From: Hyphomicrobiales bacterium
GTDB taxonomy: Bacteria > Pseudomonadota > Alphaproteobacteria > Rhizobiales > Beijerinckiaceae
NCBI GenBank assembly: GCA_025351165.1
Contig: JANXWK010000038.1
Span: 1 to 55,164 of the forward strand
Length of the DNA: 55,164 nucleotides
Reading direction: 5' to 3'
Each line of letters opens with the position of its first letter. Positions within the stretch are counted from its first letter, which is position 1. The notes below the pieces were generated by a model. It was not told the origin of the DNA. It worked only from the letters and a program-made list of their open reading frames with translations, and made no database searches. The position numbers and the translations under genes are program-made. Of the stretch, positions 1 to 11,326 are shown piece after piece.

Positions 1-1
1 T

Positions 2-187
2 CACAATGTGTCCGAAGGGCGCCTGCGATCAATGATAGGAGGTTCGGAGCGTTACTTCAACATGCAGACAAAACTACCAGTGCATATAGTGTATTTTACA
101 AATTTTGTGGATAGTTATGGGCAGTTGCAATCCTCCCCTGACATTTATGGGTTCAACAGGCGGGTGAAACTGGCATTGGGGTTGTAA
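2..187 (+). CDS. L,D-transpeptidase (YcbB type), C-terminal end only
   Basis: The first 186 bases are an open frame that enters from outside the window and ends at TAA 185-187. The 61 visible residues include LPVHIVYFTNFVD, then GQLQ and DIYGFN. This matches the extreme C-terminus of YkuD-domain L,D-transpeptidases of the YcbB kind, where a PVH/Y-YxT segment and a D-x-Y-G segment follow the catalytic SxGCxR motif. That motif would lie left of the window, so activity cannot be judged. These periplasmic enzymes make 3-3 cross-links in peptidoglycan. The next gene is a DUF882/YcbK-type protein, a common neighbour of this family, which supports the call. Confidence 0.8.
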   Translation, partial: HNVSEGRLRSMIGGSERYFNMQTKLPVHIVYFTNFVDSYGQLQSSPDIYGFNRRVKLALGL

Positions 188-208
188 AGCTGTAAATATT
201 TTTACAAC
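181..208 (+). terminator. hairpin overlapping the ldt stop codon
   Basis: GTTGTAAA (181-188) and TTTACAAC (201-208) form a perfect 8-bp stem with a 12-base loop that covers the stop codon of the partial transpeptidase gene. No run of T follows, so it may be a weak terminator or an mRNA 3'-end structure rather than a classical intrinsic terminator. Confidence 0.35.
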
Positions 209-752
209 TGGTTATGTCCAGCCAAATTTATTTTTTAGTTGTTTAAATTTAGGTGCGTCTGGCGCTTTGGGTCGTACTGACGTTAAATTACCTTATGCAG
301 AATAACACTTCATTTTGTACCTACTCTTGCCTTGTTTCATGCTTAAAAGCTAAGCTAATTCATGCGACAGGAGCTTATTTACAAAATTATGATCTGTTTT
401 TAGACTGGCTGCACAAATAATGGACATGCTTTCAAATGCAGTGTTAACAGTCAACTTTGACGATTGCCTTTTTTTAGCCTTAATTCACATTAAAAGGGTA
501 ACAGGAATGCAACAGTGTTTGGCTTGCTGCCAGAACTGCTATTTCTTTAAAAAGCTTCATTATTAAGTCACATTTAACCATTTTAGTACAAATTGAAGTG
601 GTAACCTTAATTTATAAATATCAAAACGACCTTTAAGGCCGCTTTGAAGCCAGAACTGCAAAACGGTTCTAAACACTATAACTTAATCGAGTTGTTGTCT
701 GAACTGGTTTCAGGACAGTCGATTTTAGCCAAAATGGCCAATAAAGTTAAAT
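209..752. other. intergenic region before the DUF882 gene
   Basis: About 540 AT-rich bases between the transpeptidase tail and the DUF882 gene. I see no convincing open frame, tRNA or strong hairpin. The promoter of the DUF882 gene is presumably in its right half, but no clear -35/-10 pair could be chosen by eye. Confidence 0.5.
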
Positions 753-2492
753 TTGGTGCCCATGATTGCTTTTACAGCCAAAAAATTTAGTCCCATGAGA
801 AAATTTAGTCCCATGAGAATGTGTACACGCTGGTCCATTTCAGCTGCGTTGGCCTTTTCGGCCATTGTTTTTGGATTTAAAGACAATCAGGAAGCCTCTG
901 CCTATGGTGATACCCGCACCATCTCCCTTTATTATACCCATACAAAAGATACTCTGAGTGTAACATACAAACGGAATGGTTATTATGACAGCGCCGCCCT
1001 TAAACAGCTAAACTACCATCTTAGGGACTGGCGCCGCGACGAGCCAACAACAATGGATCCTAAACTGTTTGATGTTCTTTGGGAGGTTTACCGCGAAGCT
1101 GGCTACGAAGGTCAGACCATAAATGTTGTGTCTGCATACCGATCCCCAGAAACCAATGGCATGCTACGCCGCCGTTCACGCGCAGTAGCAAAACATTCAC
1201 AGCACATGCTTGGCAAAGCCATGGATACAACCATGCCTGGTATTTCCATGTCTAAAATTCGTGAGATTGGAGTTCGTCTGCAGCGAGGCGGAGTGGGCTA
1301 TTACCCTACTGCTGGCACACCCTTTGTGCATCTGGATGTTGGAAGCGTTAGAGCCTGGCCACGGCTAAATACCAATCAGCTGGTAACTCTTTTTCCCGAT
1401 CAGCGTACAGTACATATTCCCTCAGATGGCCCACCCCTGGCAGGGTATCAGGCCGCTCTTGCTGATATTGAGCGCAACGGCGGTTCAGTCGGCGGCGGTG
1501 GCGGTGATGAGGATGAAGGCAATGGACGTGGATTGTTTGCAGCCTTGTTTGGTGGTGGGGCCTCCAAATCTGCCCGTGTTCCAGCGTCAAGGTCATCTGG
1601 GATACAGGTTGCGTCTGTAGGCTCATCATCTGGCGACGATGCAGGATCAAGGTCATTTTTTTTAAACAATGGCACGCCTGAACGTGCTGAAATTGCCCCC
1701 GCAGGCAGGACATCAGACCGTATGACTAGGTTGAGAATTGAACCACGTCCAGCGCCTGTGCAACCGCAGCCAGAGGTCGCAAGAGAAGCGCTCCCAACGC
1801 AGCTTCCCCCTCAGCAACAGATACAACTTGCCTCGTTACGCCCCAAACCAATAGAGGATGAACCCTTAGCTGCAACTGTGCCCTTGCCGCCTAGGCCTTC
1901 AATCATCACTGAGTCACAACTGATTGCGCCTTCAACATCAGCCATTGTACCGTTGCCCCCACGCCGCCCCACTGAGCTTGTGGTCTTAGCCAGTCTTTCA
2001 AACTCTGTACCCATGCCCCCAATTCGTCCAGCTGGGCTTGGACGGTCGCGTGTGGCATCACTTGATGAAGGATATTTCCCTTATACATCATACACCACCG
2101 AGTCTGCCCCCATACCTCCTGTAATTATGGGCCGCACCACATCAAAAACCAGTGCTTTGAGTTTTGCTCCTACCGACACGCCTACAGAATTTAAAATATC
2201 TCCTCCACGTATTAAAACTGGGAATCCGGCTACGGCAAATTTGAACTTAAATAAACGCGATGCCCTGCCACAGAATGTAACTCTGGATACCCTCATGTCT
2301 CAAATTGCGGTGCAGGACAATCGAGCCGCTTCAAAGCGTGTTGAAGAACCGCAAATTGCCAAACTTGTGCAAAGTGGGATTGTTGCTACAAAATTCGAAT
2401 CATCAGCAGTGAAAATGCTCGAAGCAGGCAAGTTTACAAGCAAGTTAACGCCTGTGCTGGGTGCATCATTTATTAAAGAGTCTTCTGAGTAA
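753..2492 (+). CDS. secreted DUF882 / YcbK-like M15-family peptidase with long proline-rich tail
   Basis: A 579-codon frame from TTG 753. In-frame ATGs at 762, 795, 813 and 819 are alternative starts, and the signal peptide (SISAALAFSAIVFGF) begins just after the last one. Residues about 75-205 are the DUF882 domain, related to zinc D-Ala-D-Ala carboxypeptidases. SAYRSPETN, KHSQHMLGKAMD (His and Asp ligands) and VHLDVG (second His) are all present, so the metal site looks intact. The role is probably in periplasmic murein processing. From about residue 250 there is a low-complexity Gly/Asp stretch, then repeated PLPPR-type motifs (VPLPPRPS, VPLPPRRP, VPMPPIRP). The gene follows an L,D-transpeptidase. 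The start is uncertain because no good ribosome-binding site is seen and an 18-bp tandem repeat lies in the start region. Confidence 0.85.
   Translation: MVPMIAFTAKKFSPMRKFSPMRMCTRWSISAALAFSAIVFGFKDNQEASAYGDTRTISLYYTHTKDTLSVTYKRNGYYDSAALKQLNYHLRDWRRDEPTTMDPKLFDVLWEVYREAGYEGQTINVVSAYRSPETNGMLRRRSRAVAKHSQHMLGKAMDTTMPGISMSKIREIGVRLQRGGVGYYPTAGTPFVHLDVGSVRAWPRLNTNQLVTLFPDQRTVHIPSDGPPLAGYQAALADIERNGGSVGGGGGDEDEGNGRGLFAALFGGGASKSARVPASRSSGIQVASVGSSSGDDAGSRSFFLNNGTPERAEIAPAGRTSDRMTRLRIEPRPAPVQPQPEVAREALPTQLPPQQQIQLASLRPKPIEDEPLAATVPLPPRPSIITESQLIAPSTSAIVPLPPRRPTELVVLASLSNSVPMPPIRPAGLGRSRVASLDEGYFPYTSYTTESAPIPPVIMGRTTSKTSALSFAPTDTPTEFKISPPRIKTGNPATANLNLNKRDALPQNVTLDTLMSQIAVQDNRAASKRVEEPQIAKLVQSGIVATKFESSAVKMLEAGKFTSKLTPVLGASFIKESSE
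782..817 (+). repeat. 18-bp perfect tandem duplication in the start region of the DUF882 gene
   Basis: AAAATTTAGTCCCATGAG occurs twice back to back (782-799 and 800-817). Each unit is 18 bp, so the frame is kept and the peptide KFSPMR is doubled. Each copy carries an in-frame ATG, so the duplication multiplies possible start codons just ahead of the signal peptide. Confidence 0.95.
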
Positions 2493-2638
2493 AAAAAAGA
2501 CCGCGGCATTTTGTCCTATTAATCATTAGGTTTATAATTTTGCATTGGATAAGCTGCATGTAAGCGTTGACGTTTTCTTCAAGTAGCGTCTAATCTTTTT
2601 CAAACAATGCTTTGATTAAAGATAATAAAAGGGAGTGA

Positions 2639-2953
2639 ATGCCACGCATGTCGTTAACATCCTCCATAGAATCCGCACTCCTCTCACTTGACCAAGCCAT
2701 TCAGATACTTGAAGCCGCCGCTGCAAGGCGTAATTCAAGGGACGATATTGTAAAAGGGTCTGAGGCAGAGCTTGCTCTCATGCGCATGGATCGTGCACGT
2801 CTTGCAAGTGATCTTGATACAGCAATTGCGCGTGGCAATGCTCTTGATTCTGCGCGGTCTGAAGTAGCATCGCGTCTTGATCGCGCCATAGCTACAATCC
2901 GCGATACTCTGGGCAGTCAAACTACACACAACCAAATTGCACGAAAGACCTGA
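2639..2953 (+). CDS. DUF4164 family protein, predicted coiled coil
   Basis: A 104-residue protein of Ala, Arg, Asp and Glu-rich heptads (RMDRARLASDLDTAIARGNALD), consistent with one long coiled coil. I recognise it as DUF4164, a short alphaproteobacterial family found immediately before zapA. A GGGAG ribosome-binding site at 2631-2635 precedes ATG 2639. It ends two bases before zapA, so the two are probably cotranscribed. A role in cytokinesis together with ZapA is inferred only from position. No signal peptide or membrane segment is visible. Confidence 0.85.
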   Translation: MPRMSLTSSIESALLSLDQAIQILEAAAARRNSRDDIVKGSEAELALMRMDRARLASDLDTAIARGNALDSARSEVASRLDRAIATIRDTLGSQTTHNQIARKT

Positions 2954-2955
2954 AC

Positions 2956-3306
2956 ATGGGCCAGGTTCAAGTTACCATTGATGGAAAGCAATACAGAATG
3001 GCCTGTGATAATGGTCAAGAGAAGCACCTTGAGGGGTTGGCAGCTAAGCTTGATGGCAAGATGGTTGAAATGAAACAGGCGTTTGGTGAAATTGGTGACA
3101 TGCGCTTGACTGTTATGGCAGCCATTACAATAGCAGATGAATTATCAGAGGCAAATGAAAGGCTATCTCACATGGAAAAGGAGATTGCTCGTCTATCTAT
3201 CAAAACGCCAAACAGTGAAGCAGAATTATCTCAACGTGACACAGAAATCTCACAAAAAATCATAACTCTTGCCGAACGTGTGGAGCGTATTGCAAAAGCC
3301 ATGTAG
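2956..3306 (+). CDS. zapA: cell division protein ZapA
   Basis: A 116-residue cytoplasmic protein. The N-terminus MGQVQVTIDGKQYRMACDNGQE is the family-typical beta hairpin, followed by LAAKLDGKMVEMKQAFGEIGDMRLTVMAAITIADELSEA and a C-terminal coiled coil. ZapA dimers and tetramers bind FtsZ and bundle protofilaments at the division ring. The gene starts two bases after the DUF4164 gene. In many proteobacteria the 6S RNA gene follows zapA, but here only 24 bases separate it from a convergent gene, so there is no room for one. Confidence 0.9.
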   Translation: MGQVQVTIDGKQYRMACDNGQEKHLEGLAAKLDGKMVEMKQAFGEIGDMRLTVMAAITIADELSEANERLSHMEKEIARLSIKTPNSEAELSQRDTEISQKIITLAERVERIAKAM

Positions 3307-3330
3307 CTAATGCAAACATTAAACATTTAG

Positions 3331-5644
<2,314 letters not shown>

Positions 5645-5645
<1 letters not shown>

Positions 5646-6634
5646 CATTTAGAAAAACTTTTGAATACAAAGTCAGGTGCCAAAGTATTATGCCTGGATG
5701 GCACAACACGGTCGATTTTGACTTCCACAGCCTGTTCTTGTTTGACCGTTGGCAATAACCCGCCCTTCCAATCCCCATTGAGCGTTCCGCGCCACATCAA
5801 ACGTGCAGAATCTGCATTGGTTTGGGATACATACATTGAGCGCACTGCTGCAAATGGCTGATTTAACGTGTTGGCAGCGCGTTCCAATACAACATTTACA
5901 CTAAAGCTTGTTGACGTTGGCTCACCAAATTCAATTCTGCCCTTGCCGCCTTTAACAAACACCAGGTCAAACCGTCGTGCTTTTGGATTGATGTTGATGG
6001 AGGCAATGTCCACAAATGGCCGTTCAATTTCATCAACTGGCCCAACTAAAAATGAAGCCCCATACACGTTCTCACCCCGTCCCTTGACCGGCATCATGCG
6101 CGAACGCCAATAACCATCTTGAGGATAAAGCACGAGATGCTCAAACGGGTTACCATATAGTTTTGAACGTTTTGTGAAAACCTGTAACAGATGCCAGTTT
6201 TCCTGGGTTTTGCCATCAACTGTCAGTGGCACAGGCATTTTACGCCAAAAATCAGGATATCTAATGCCATTAATGATGATGTCAGCATCTTCATAAAGGA
6301 CTTGGCTTGCAGGCTTGAATGGCGGCGGTGGAGCTGGGGATTTAATCTCTGATTTTGCCTTTTTTGCATCTATTAGAGGGCCAAAGGTACAATTGGTAAA
6401 ATCGGGTGCACGACGATTAAATCGTACTTTTGAAGCGTAAACAGGCTGCACTGCATCAAATGTAAATCTGGTTACATCAGGCGATTGCAGCTTTATGTAA
6501 ACATTATCTTCCTCAGCACATTTTGTGTCTACGCTTGCATTTATAACTGTTACGGCTAAAGGCTCTGCAAAAGTTGCACTTACGCCTAAGGAACAAGCTA
6601 CTGTAAAAATAGTTGGAATTAAAAATTTAAGCAT
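5645..6634 (-). CDS. secreted protein of unknown function
   Basis: A 329-residue protein. ATG 6634 is preferred over the longer frame (to 6679) because GGGAAG lies about 9 bases upstream and the signal peptide MLKFLIPTIFTVACSLGVSATFA then starts properly. The mature part has a Lys/Pro-rich linker (KSPAPPPPFKP) near residue 110 and otherwise beta-rich sequence. I recall similar single-domain periplasmic proteins in Hyphomicrobiales but know no function. It is translationally coupled to the SemiSWEET gene (TGA overlaps ATG), so a link to sugar uptake is possible but unproven. Confidence 0.7.
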
Positions 6635-6758
6635 TTTACAAACTTCCCGTTCGTATTTTATAAAAAACATATGCTGCATCTTGAGGCATTTGCAATCACA
6701 ACAAGCTGGTTACTACTCTGCCATTCAATTAGGTCAACTCCAATGCTAAACAGTAAAC

Positions 6759-8615
6759 ATGTACAGACTTTTTGATTCTTTTATAAATGGCCTCCGCCAA
6801 CCACCAAAAAATCCACCACCTTCAAACTTGCTGGGGTTTTACTGGTATTTTGCCTCTCAGGTAAAATGGGTGCTGCTGGCACTCATTTTTTCAAGCATCG
6901 TTGTGGCTTTGCTGGAAACAAGCGTTCCACTTTTTATTGGGCAGCTTGTTGGACTGCTTTCTGCAACACCACGGGATCACCTGCTGGAAAACGCATGGCC
7001 TACCCTTGCCCTCATGGCATTTGTAATTGCCGTTGCACGGCCTGCTTTCCAGATTTTACAGCGTTTAATTGTCAATCAGTCTATTTTGCCACCCTTTAAT
7101 ACGCTTATCAGGTGGCAAAGCCATTGGCATGTTGTGCGTCAGTCAATCGGATTTTTTCAAAGCGATTTTGCAGGACGTATTGCCAACCGCGTCATGCAGG
7201 TCGGGCAGGGCGTACGTGAAACAATCATCGCGCTCATTCGCTCAGTACTGCATATATTGGTTTATGGCCTTGGAAGCATTGCCATACTGCTTTCACAGGA
7301 TTGGCGGTTGGCTACACCAATCATTATCTGGTTTGCACTCTATGTTGGCCTGCTTGTCTGGATGATTCCACGTCAACGCGAAGCGTCCCGTTTTGCGTCT
7401 GAAAAACGCTCAGCTCTGACAGGCCGTGTTGTGGACAGTTACACTAATATTCTCACCCTGAAACTATTTGCCAAAGTGCGCGATGAGGATAAGCATGTTT
7501 TAACAAGTTTCTCCGAGCTGGATGATGCTTTTGCAAGCCAAATGCGATTAAGCACCAGTTTCATAGCATGGTTGACAGCATTAAATGCAGCATTACTGCT
7601 AATCAGCGGTGTTGTTTCAATTCTGCTTTGGCAGCAAAATGCGGTAGAAATTTCAACTTTGGCGATGGCTCTGCCATTAACCAGCCAAATTATTGCCATG
7701 TCTGGCTGGGTAGCTTATGAAGTTCAGGGAATTTTTGAAAACATAGGTCTGGTGCAGGAAAGCATGATGTCCATTGCCAGGCCACTCCAGATGCAGGATG
7801 GCTATGGTGCAAAAAAGCTCGAACTTAAACAGGGTAATATTGCTTTCACCAATGTCAATTTCAGCTATGGCAGGCTTACAAAATCTGCCACAAACGACAT
7901 CATAGACAATTTTTCCCTGTCTATAAAAAAAGGGGAAAAAATTGGCCTTGTTGGCCGCTCTGGTGCTGGCAAAACAACGCTTACAAGCCTGCTCTTACGA
8001 TTTTATGATGTTGAGGCTGGCAGCATAACAATCGATGGTCAGGATATTCGGGAACTGACACAGGAAAGTCTGCGGGGTGCAATTTCTGTTGTAACACAGG
8101 ATACGTCGTTGCTGCATCGCTCCATTCGTGAAAACATTGTGTATGGACGTAGAAACGCATCTGACACTGAGATGATAGAGGCTGCAAAAAAAGCAGAGGC
8201 GCATGAATTTATCCTGGGGTTGGAAGATAGTTTTGGCCGTAAAGGCTATGATGCCCATGTAGGTGAGCGCGGTGTCAAGCTCTCTGGCGGGCAGCGTCAA
8301 CGCATAGCTATTGCGCGGGTCATTTTGAAAGATGCCCCAATTTTAGTGCTTGATGAGGCAACATCTGCTCTGGATAGTGAGATTGAAGCGGCCATCCAGG
8401 AAAGTTTAACCAGTCTTATGGGTGGTAAAACTGTGATTGCCATTGCCCATAGGCTTTCTACTTTGCAGATTATGGACCGATTGGTGGTAATGGATAAGGG
8501 GCACATTGTCGAAGAGGGGACACACAATAGCCTGTTGGAGCAAGGTGGTATCTATGCCGATTTATGGAGTCGCCAGTCAGGCGGATTTTTGGCAGAGCAC
8601 GAGTTGGTGCACTGA
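6759..8615 (+). CDS. ABC exporter, fused permease and ATPase
   Basis: A 618-residue half-transporter with about six membrane helices in residues 35-310, then a nucleotide-binding domain. Walker A GRSGAGKTT is at 399-407, signature LSGGQ at 508-512, Walker B ILVLDE at 528-533, and the H-loop IAHRLST follows. It is a type IV exporter (MsbA/multidrug-like) that would work as a homodimer or heterodimer. No partner is adjacent, so a homodimer is likely. The substrate (lipid, drug or peptide) cannot be told. It is divergent from the secreted-protein/SemiSWEET operon. Confidence 0.9.
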   Translation: MYRLFDSFINGLRQPPKNPPPSNLLGFYWYFASQVKWVLLALIFSSIVVALLETSVPLFIGQLVGLLSATPRDHLLENAWPTLALMAFVIAVARPAFQILQRLIVNQSILPPFNTLIRWQSHWHVVRQSIGFFQSDFAGRIANRVMQVGQGVRETIIALIRSVLHILVYGLGSIAILLSQDWRLATPIIIWFALYVGLLVWMIPRQREASRFASEKRSALTGRVVDSYTNILTLKLFAKVRDEDKHVLTSFSELDDAFASQMRLSTSFIAWLTALNAALLLISGVVSILLWQQNAVEISTLAMALPLTSQIIAMSGWVAYEVQGIFENIGLVQESMMSIARPLQMQDGYGAKKLELKQGNIAFTNVNFSYGRLTKSATNDIIDNFSLSIKKGEKIGLVGRSGAGKTTLTSLLLRFYDVEAGSITIDGQDIRELTQESLRGAISVVTQDTSLLHRSIRENIVYGRRNASDTEMIEAAKKAEAHEFILGLEDSFGRKGYDAHVGERGVKLSGGQRQRIAIARVILKDAPILVLDEATSALDSEIEAAIQESLTSLMGGKTVIAIAHRLSTLQIMDRLVVMDKGHIVEEGTHNSLLEQGGIYADLWSRQSGGFLAEHELVH

Positions 8616-8697
8616 TCTGCAAACATAACGCACTAACCTGTTGCAAGCGGCTTACACCTCTTGCATAAGTATAAAAATGTAATGCAAAAGGTGTCTG

Positions 8698-9231
8698 ATG
8701 CCAGTAATTTTTGAAACAGCCATGTTCCGCGCTCATTGGGGCTTTACGCGTATTGAACCACATAAAAACAAAAAAACTGGTGATATTGGCATTATTGAGC
8801 CAAATGTGCGCGCAATTGAAGATGAACTGGCAAATACTATGGTGCAGATTGAACAAGGCAACTGGGAAATAAAATCGACCCTGCCACTCATCGCATCTGA
8901 ATATGCAACGCATAGCACAATAAACAAGCAAATGGATCAAAGCTATGCTTTTGCATATGGCTATGGCGCCCCCTTTACAGATGGTATTATCTTTCTATGC
9001 CAGCGTAAAACGCAAGTAAGCGAAGATGAATTTGCTGCCCGTGAGCAAACCCGTCTAGTACAGGAGGCAACTCGAAAAGCAGAGCGTATAAAAGCTTTTG
9101 AAACAGAATTTCCGATAACTGAAAAGCGCAAATTGCTGGGTGGCACAATCTATATTTTTAAAGGTATGGAATATACCAATAAAACTATAGCTGAGGCAGA
9201 GCGTAATGAGATATTGGCGCGGATGAAATAG
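8698..9231 (+). CDS. hypothetical protein
   Basis: A 177-residue cytoplasmic protein that I do not recognise. It has no signal peptide or hydrophobic helix. Residues about 105-130 are a highly charged helix (EDEFAAREQTRLVQEATRKAERIKAFE). An AAAGG ribosome-binding site precedes ATG 8698. The gene sits between an ABC exporter and a ParDE toxin-antitoxin remnant, which suggests an accessory island. Confidence 0.6.
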   Translation: MPVIFETAMFRAHWGFTRIEPHKNKKTGDIGIIEPNVRAIEDELANTMVQIEQGNWEIKSTLPLIASEYATHSTINKQMDQSYAFAYGYGAPFTDGIIFLCQRKTQVSEDEFAAREQTRLVQEATRKAERIKAFETEFPITEKRKLLGGTIYIFKGMEYTNKTIAEAERNEILARMK

Positions 9232-9265
9232 ATATGGTATAAATTTAAAAGAATATGGAGCAGCC

Positions 9266-9574
9266 ATGAATATTACAGTTTCTCTCACCCCAGAGCTAAA
9301 TGAACTTGTTCAAGCCAAAGTACAATCTGGTCGCTACACCTCAGTCAGCGAAGTTATGCGTGATGCTTTACGTATGCTGGAGCGCGCAGACAAAAGCGAG
9401 GCTGATGAAATAGAATATCTACGTAAAGCCTGGGATGAGGGAGAGGCAAGCGGTATAGCAGGGCCTTTTGACATGAATTTTATAAAACAGGAAGGCCGTC
9501 GTCAATTAGATGAATCAAATAAAATATGGAAATCTACAATGTTTGGTTTAGCAAAAAAGCTCAAAGAGGTTTAA
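9266..9574 (+). CDS. parD: ParD-type antitoxin
   Basis: A 102-residue protein. The N-terminus MNITVSLTPELNELVQAKVQSGRYTSVSEVMRDALRMLER is a ribbon-helix-helix (CopG/CC2985 type) DNA-binding domain. The C-terminal part, DEIEYLRKAWDEGEASGIAGPFDMNFI, is the toxin-binding tail. The usual family length is about 80-90 residues. Here the frame runs on and overlaps parE by 49 bp, longer than usual, so the antitoxin 3' end may be altered too. A GGAG site (9256-9259) precedes the start. Antitoxins of this type repress their own operon. Confidence 0.85.
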   Translation: MNITVSLTPELNELVQAKVQSGRYTSVSEVMRDALRMLERADKSEADEIEYLRKAWDEGEASGIAGPFDMNFIKQEGRRQLDESNKIWKSTMFGLAKKLKEV

Positions 9575-9825
9575 TTGAAATCTGGAAAATAATCGCGCCA
9601 GAAAACCGGTCTGCAGCTGATAAAACAATCGATGATTTGGAAGTCAGAGTTGATCAGCTCAAATATTTTCCTCAGTTAGGAGCTTCACGATCAGATATCA
9701 ACATTAAATATCGACAATTGGTTGAGGGACGCTACCTTATTCTTTATAAATGCATTTAAGCACAACAAGCAATTGAAAGTATTAGAATTATTCATTCAGC
9801 GCGGAATATACATCAGATATTTTGA
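9526..9825 (+). pseudogene. parE: ParE-type toxin interrupted by an in-frame stop
   Basis: From ATG 9526 the frame reads MEIYNVWFSKKAQRGLIEIW and continues to YRQLVEGRYLILYKCI, a typical ParE/RelE-superfamily toxin, and then meets TAA at 9757-9759. Past that stop, in the same frame with no shift, it continues AQQAIESIRIIHSARNIHQIF to TGA 9823-9825. That is exactly the conserved ParE C-terminus (IxxLRxxHxARD/N). Without the TAA the product would be about 99 residues, the normal ParE size. A single nonsense change therefore removes the last 22 residues, including the conserved Arg/His/Ala-Arg segment. The toxin (a gyrase poison in characterised relatives) is probably inactive. Confidence 0.85.
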
Positions 9826-9875
9826 CGCAGCACAGTACCCTTACAAACCCAACATAAGTAGTGCATCCAAAACTC

Positions 9876-11267
9876 ATGAAGCTCAAATTATACAACACAC
9901 TCACCCGTACCAAAGAGCAGTTCACCCCGCTTGATGATAAAAACATCCGTATGTATGTGTGCGGGCCAACAGTTTACGATCATGCGCATATTGGTAATGC
10001 ACGGCCTGTCATTGTGTTTGATATGCTGTTTCGATTGCTGCGGCATATTTATGGCGAAAGCCACGTAACCTATGCCCGCAATATCACTGATGTAGACGAT
10101 AAAATCAACAAACGCGCTTTTGAGCGCTGGACAAAAAAACAGCCGCTTGTGCAGGAAATCCGTAGCCTGACGGACTCAACCCTGAAGCAATTCCATGCAG
10201 ATATTGATGCGCTTGGCGTGTTGCGTCCAACCCATGAGCCACGTGCAACCGACTATATTGCACGAGGCGATACTACGCTGGATATGGTCAAACTCATCAT
10301 GCGCCTTGTTGAAAAAGGCAATGCCTATGAAGCAGAAGGACATGTGCTGTTTAGTGTAGCCTCAATGCCAGAATATGGTGGGCTCTCTCGCCGCCCAAAG
10401 GACGACATGATTGCAGGTGCAAGAGTGGAAGTTGCCCCCTACAAGCGTGACCCAATGGACTTTGTGCTTTGGAAACCGTCCAACCTGGAAACCGAGCCAG
10501 GATGGGATAGCCCTTGGGGCTATGGACGCCCAGGTTGGCACATAGAATGCTCAGCCATGAGCGGCGCATTATTTGGCGATGTGTTTGATATTCACGGCGG
10601 TGGTCTGGATTTGATATTCCCACATCACGAGAATGAGATTGCCCAAAGCTGCTGCTATTGGGACGTGCCCAAAATGGCAAATATCTGGATGCATAACGGC
10701 TTTTTGCAGGTTGAAGGCGAAAAGATGAGTAAAAGTACAGGCAATTTCGTAACGATAAACGAAGTGCTCAAAGACTGGTCAGGTGATGTTATCAGGCTCA
10801 ACATGCTCAAAACCCATTACCGCCAACCTATTGACTGGACAGTGAAGGGCTTGGAAGAATGCGATTCAATGCTCCGCAACTGGCATCAGGCCATTGAAAA
10901 TCATGATGCGAAAGAAGGTGAAATTAATACTGCAATTATATCAAGCTTAAGCGATGATTTGAATATGGCGCAGGTGTTTGCTGAACTGCATGCTTTAGCT
11001 AAGACAGGCAACAAAAATCAACTTATAACGTCATTAAAATTTTTAGGACTTTATAAACCTGAAATCTACTCAGAAAAAGAGACTTTAATGCCAGAGCAAA
11101 ATCAAAAAATTGAAATACTTATTGCAGACCGCATTGCCGCGCGTGCCTCAAAAAACTTTGCCGAATCCGATCGCCTGCGCGATCAGCTGATCGCTTTAGG
11201 CATCGAAATCCAAGACGGTAAAGACGCAACAGGCGCACCAACCACAACTTGGAAAGTGAAGGGATAG
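9876..11267 (+). CDS. cysS: cysteinyl-tRNA synthetase
   Basis: A 463-residue class I synthetase that charges tRNA-Cys. ATG 9876 (MKLKLYNTLTRTKEQF) is preferred to GTG 9861, since most relatives start here; neither has a strong ribosome-binding site. Visible motifs are zinc ligand C29 in MYVCGPTVYDHAHIGNARP, the HIGH-type signature HIGN at 38-41, GRPGWHIECSAM (zinc Cys), the HGGGLDLIFPHHENEIAQS segment, and KMSKS in GEKMSKSTGNF. Length is normal. The gene begins 50 bases after the broken parE. Confidence 0.96.
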   Translation: MKLKLYNTLTRTKEQFTPLDDKNIRMYVCGPTVYDHAHIGNARPVIVFDMLFRLLRHIYGESHVTYARNITDVDDKINKRAFERWTKKQPLVQEIRSLTDSTLKQFHADIDALGVLRPTHEPRATDYIARGDTTLDMVKLIMRLVEKGNAYEAEGHVLFSVASMPEYGGLSRRPKDDMIAGARVEVAPYKRDPMDFVLWKPSNLETEPGWDSPWGYGRPGWHIECSAMSGALFGDVFDIHGGGLDLIFPHHENEIAQSCCYWDVPKMANIWMHNGFLQVEGEKMSKSTGNFVTINEVLKDWSGDVIRLNMLKTHYRQPIDWTVKGLEECDSMLRNWHQAIENHDAKEGEINTAIISSLSDDLNMAQVFAELHALAKTGNKNQLITSLKFLGLYKPEIYSEKETLMPEQNQKIEILIADRIAARASKNFAESDRLRDQLIALGIEIQDGKDATGAPTTTWKVKG

Positions 11268-11280
11268 GTGTTTGGGTTTG

Positions 11281-11316
11281 TCATTCCCGCTTAGGGTTTC
11301 ATCCTGCTTGGAATGA
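11281..11316. repeat. inverted repeat between convergent cysS and aroF
   Basis: TCATTCC (11281-11287) and GGAATGA (11310-11316) pair across a 22-base loop, in the 59-bp gap between the convergent cysS and DAHP synthase genes. The bases resemble the TCATTCCCGC-type dispersed palindromes common in proteobacteria. There is no T run, so it could be a bidirectional mRNA end structure or a decayed repeat. Confidence 0.4.
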
Positions 11317-11326
11317 AAAGCATTAC

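Noticed and set aside
1348-1713. Reverse open frames inside the DUF882 gene
   Set aside because: They are antisense shadows of a GC-richer, proline-rich coding region with no ribosome-binding site or recognisable protein content.
3307-3330. Possible 6S RNA after zapA
   Set aside because: Only 24 bases separate zapA from the convergent peptidase gene, too short for the RNA.
8470-8940. Long reverse open frame across the ABC exporter end and the 8698 gene
   Set aside because: It overlaps the conserved exporter C-terminus and has no family likeness.
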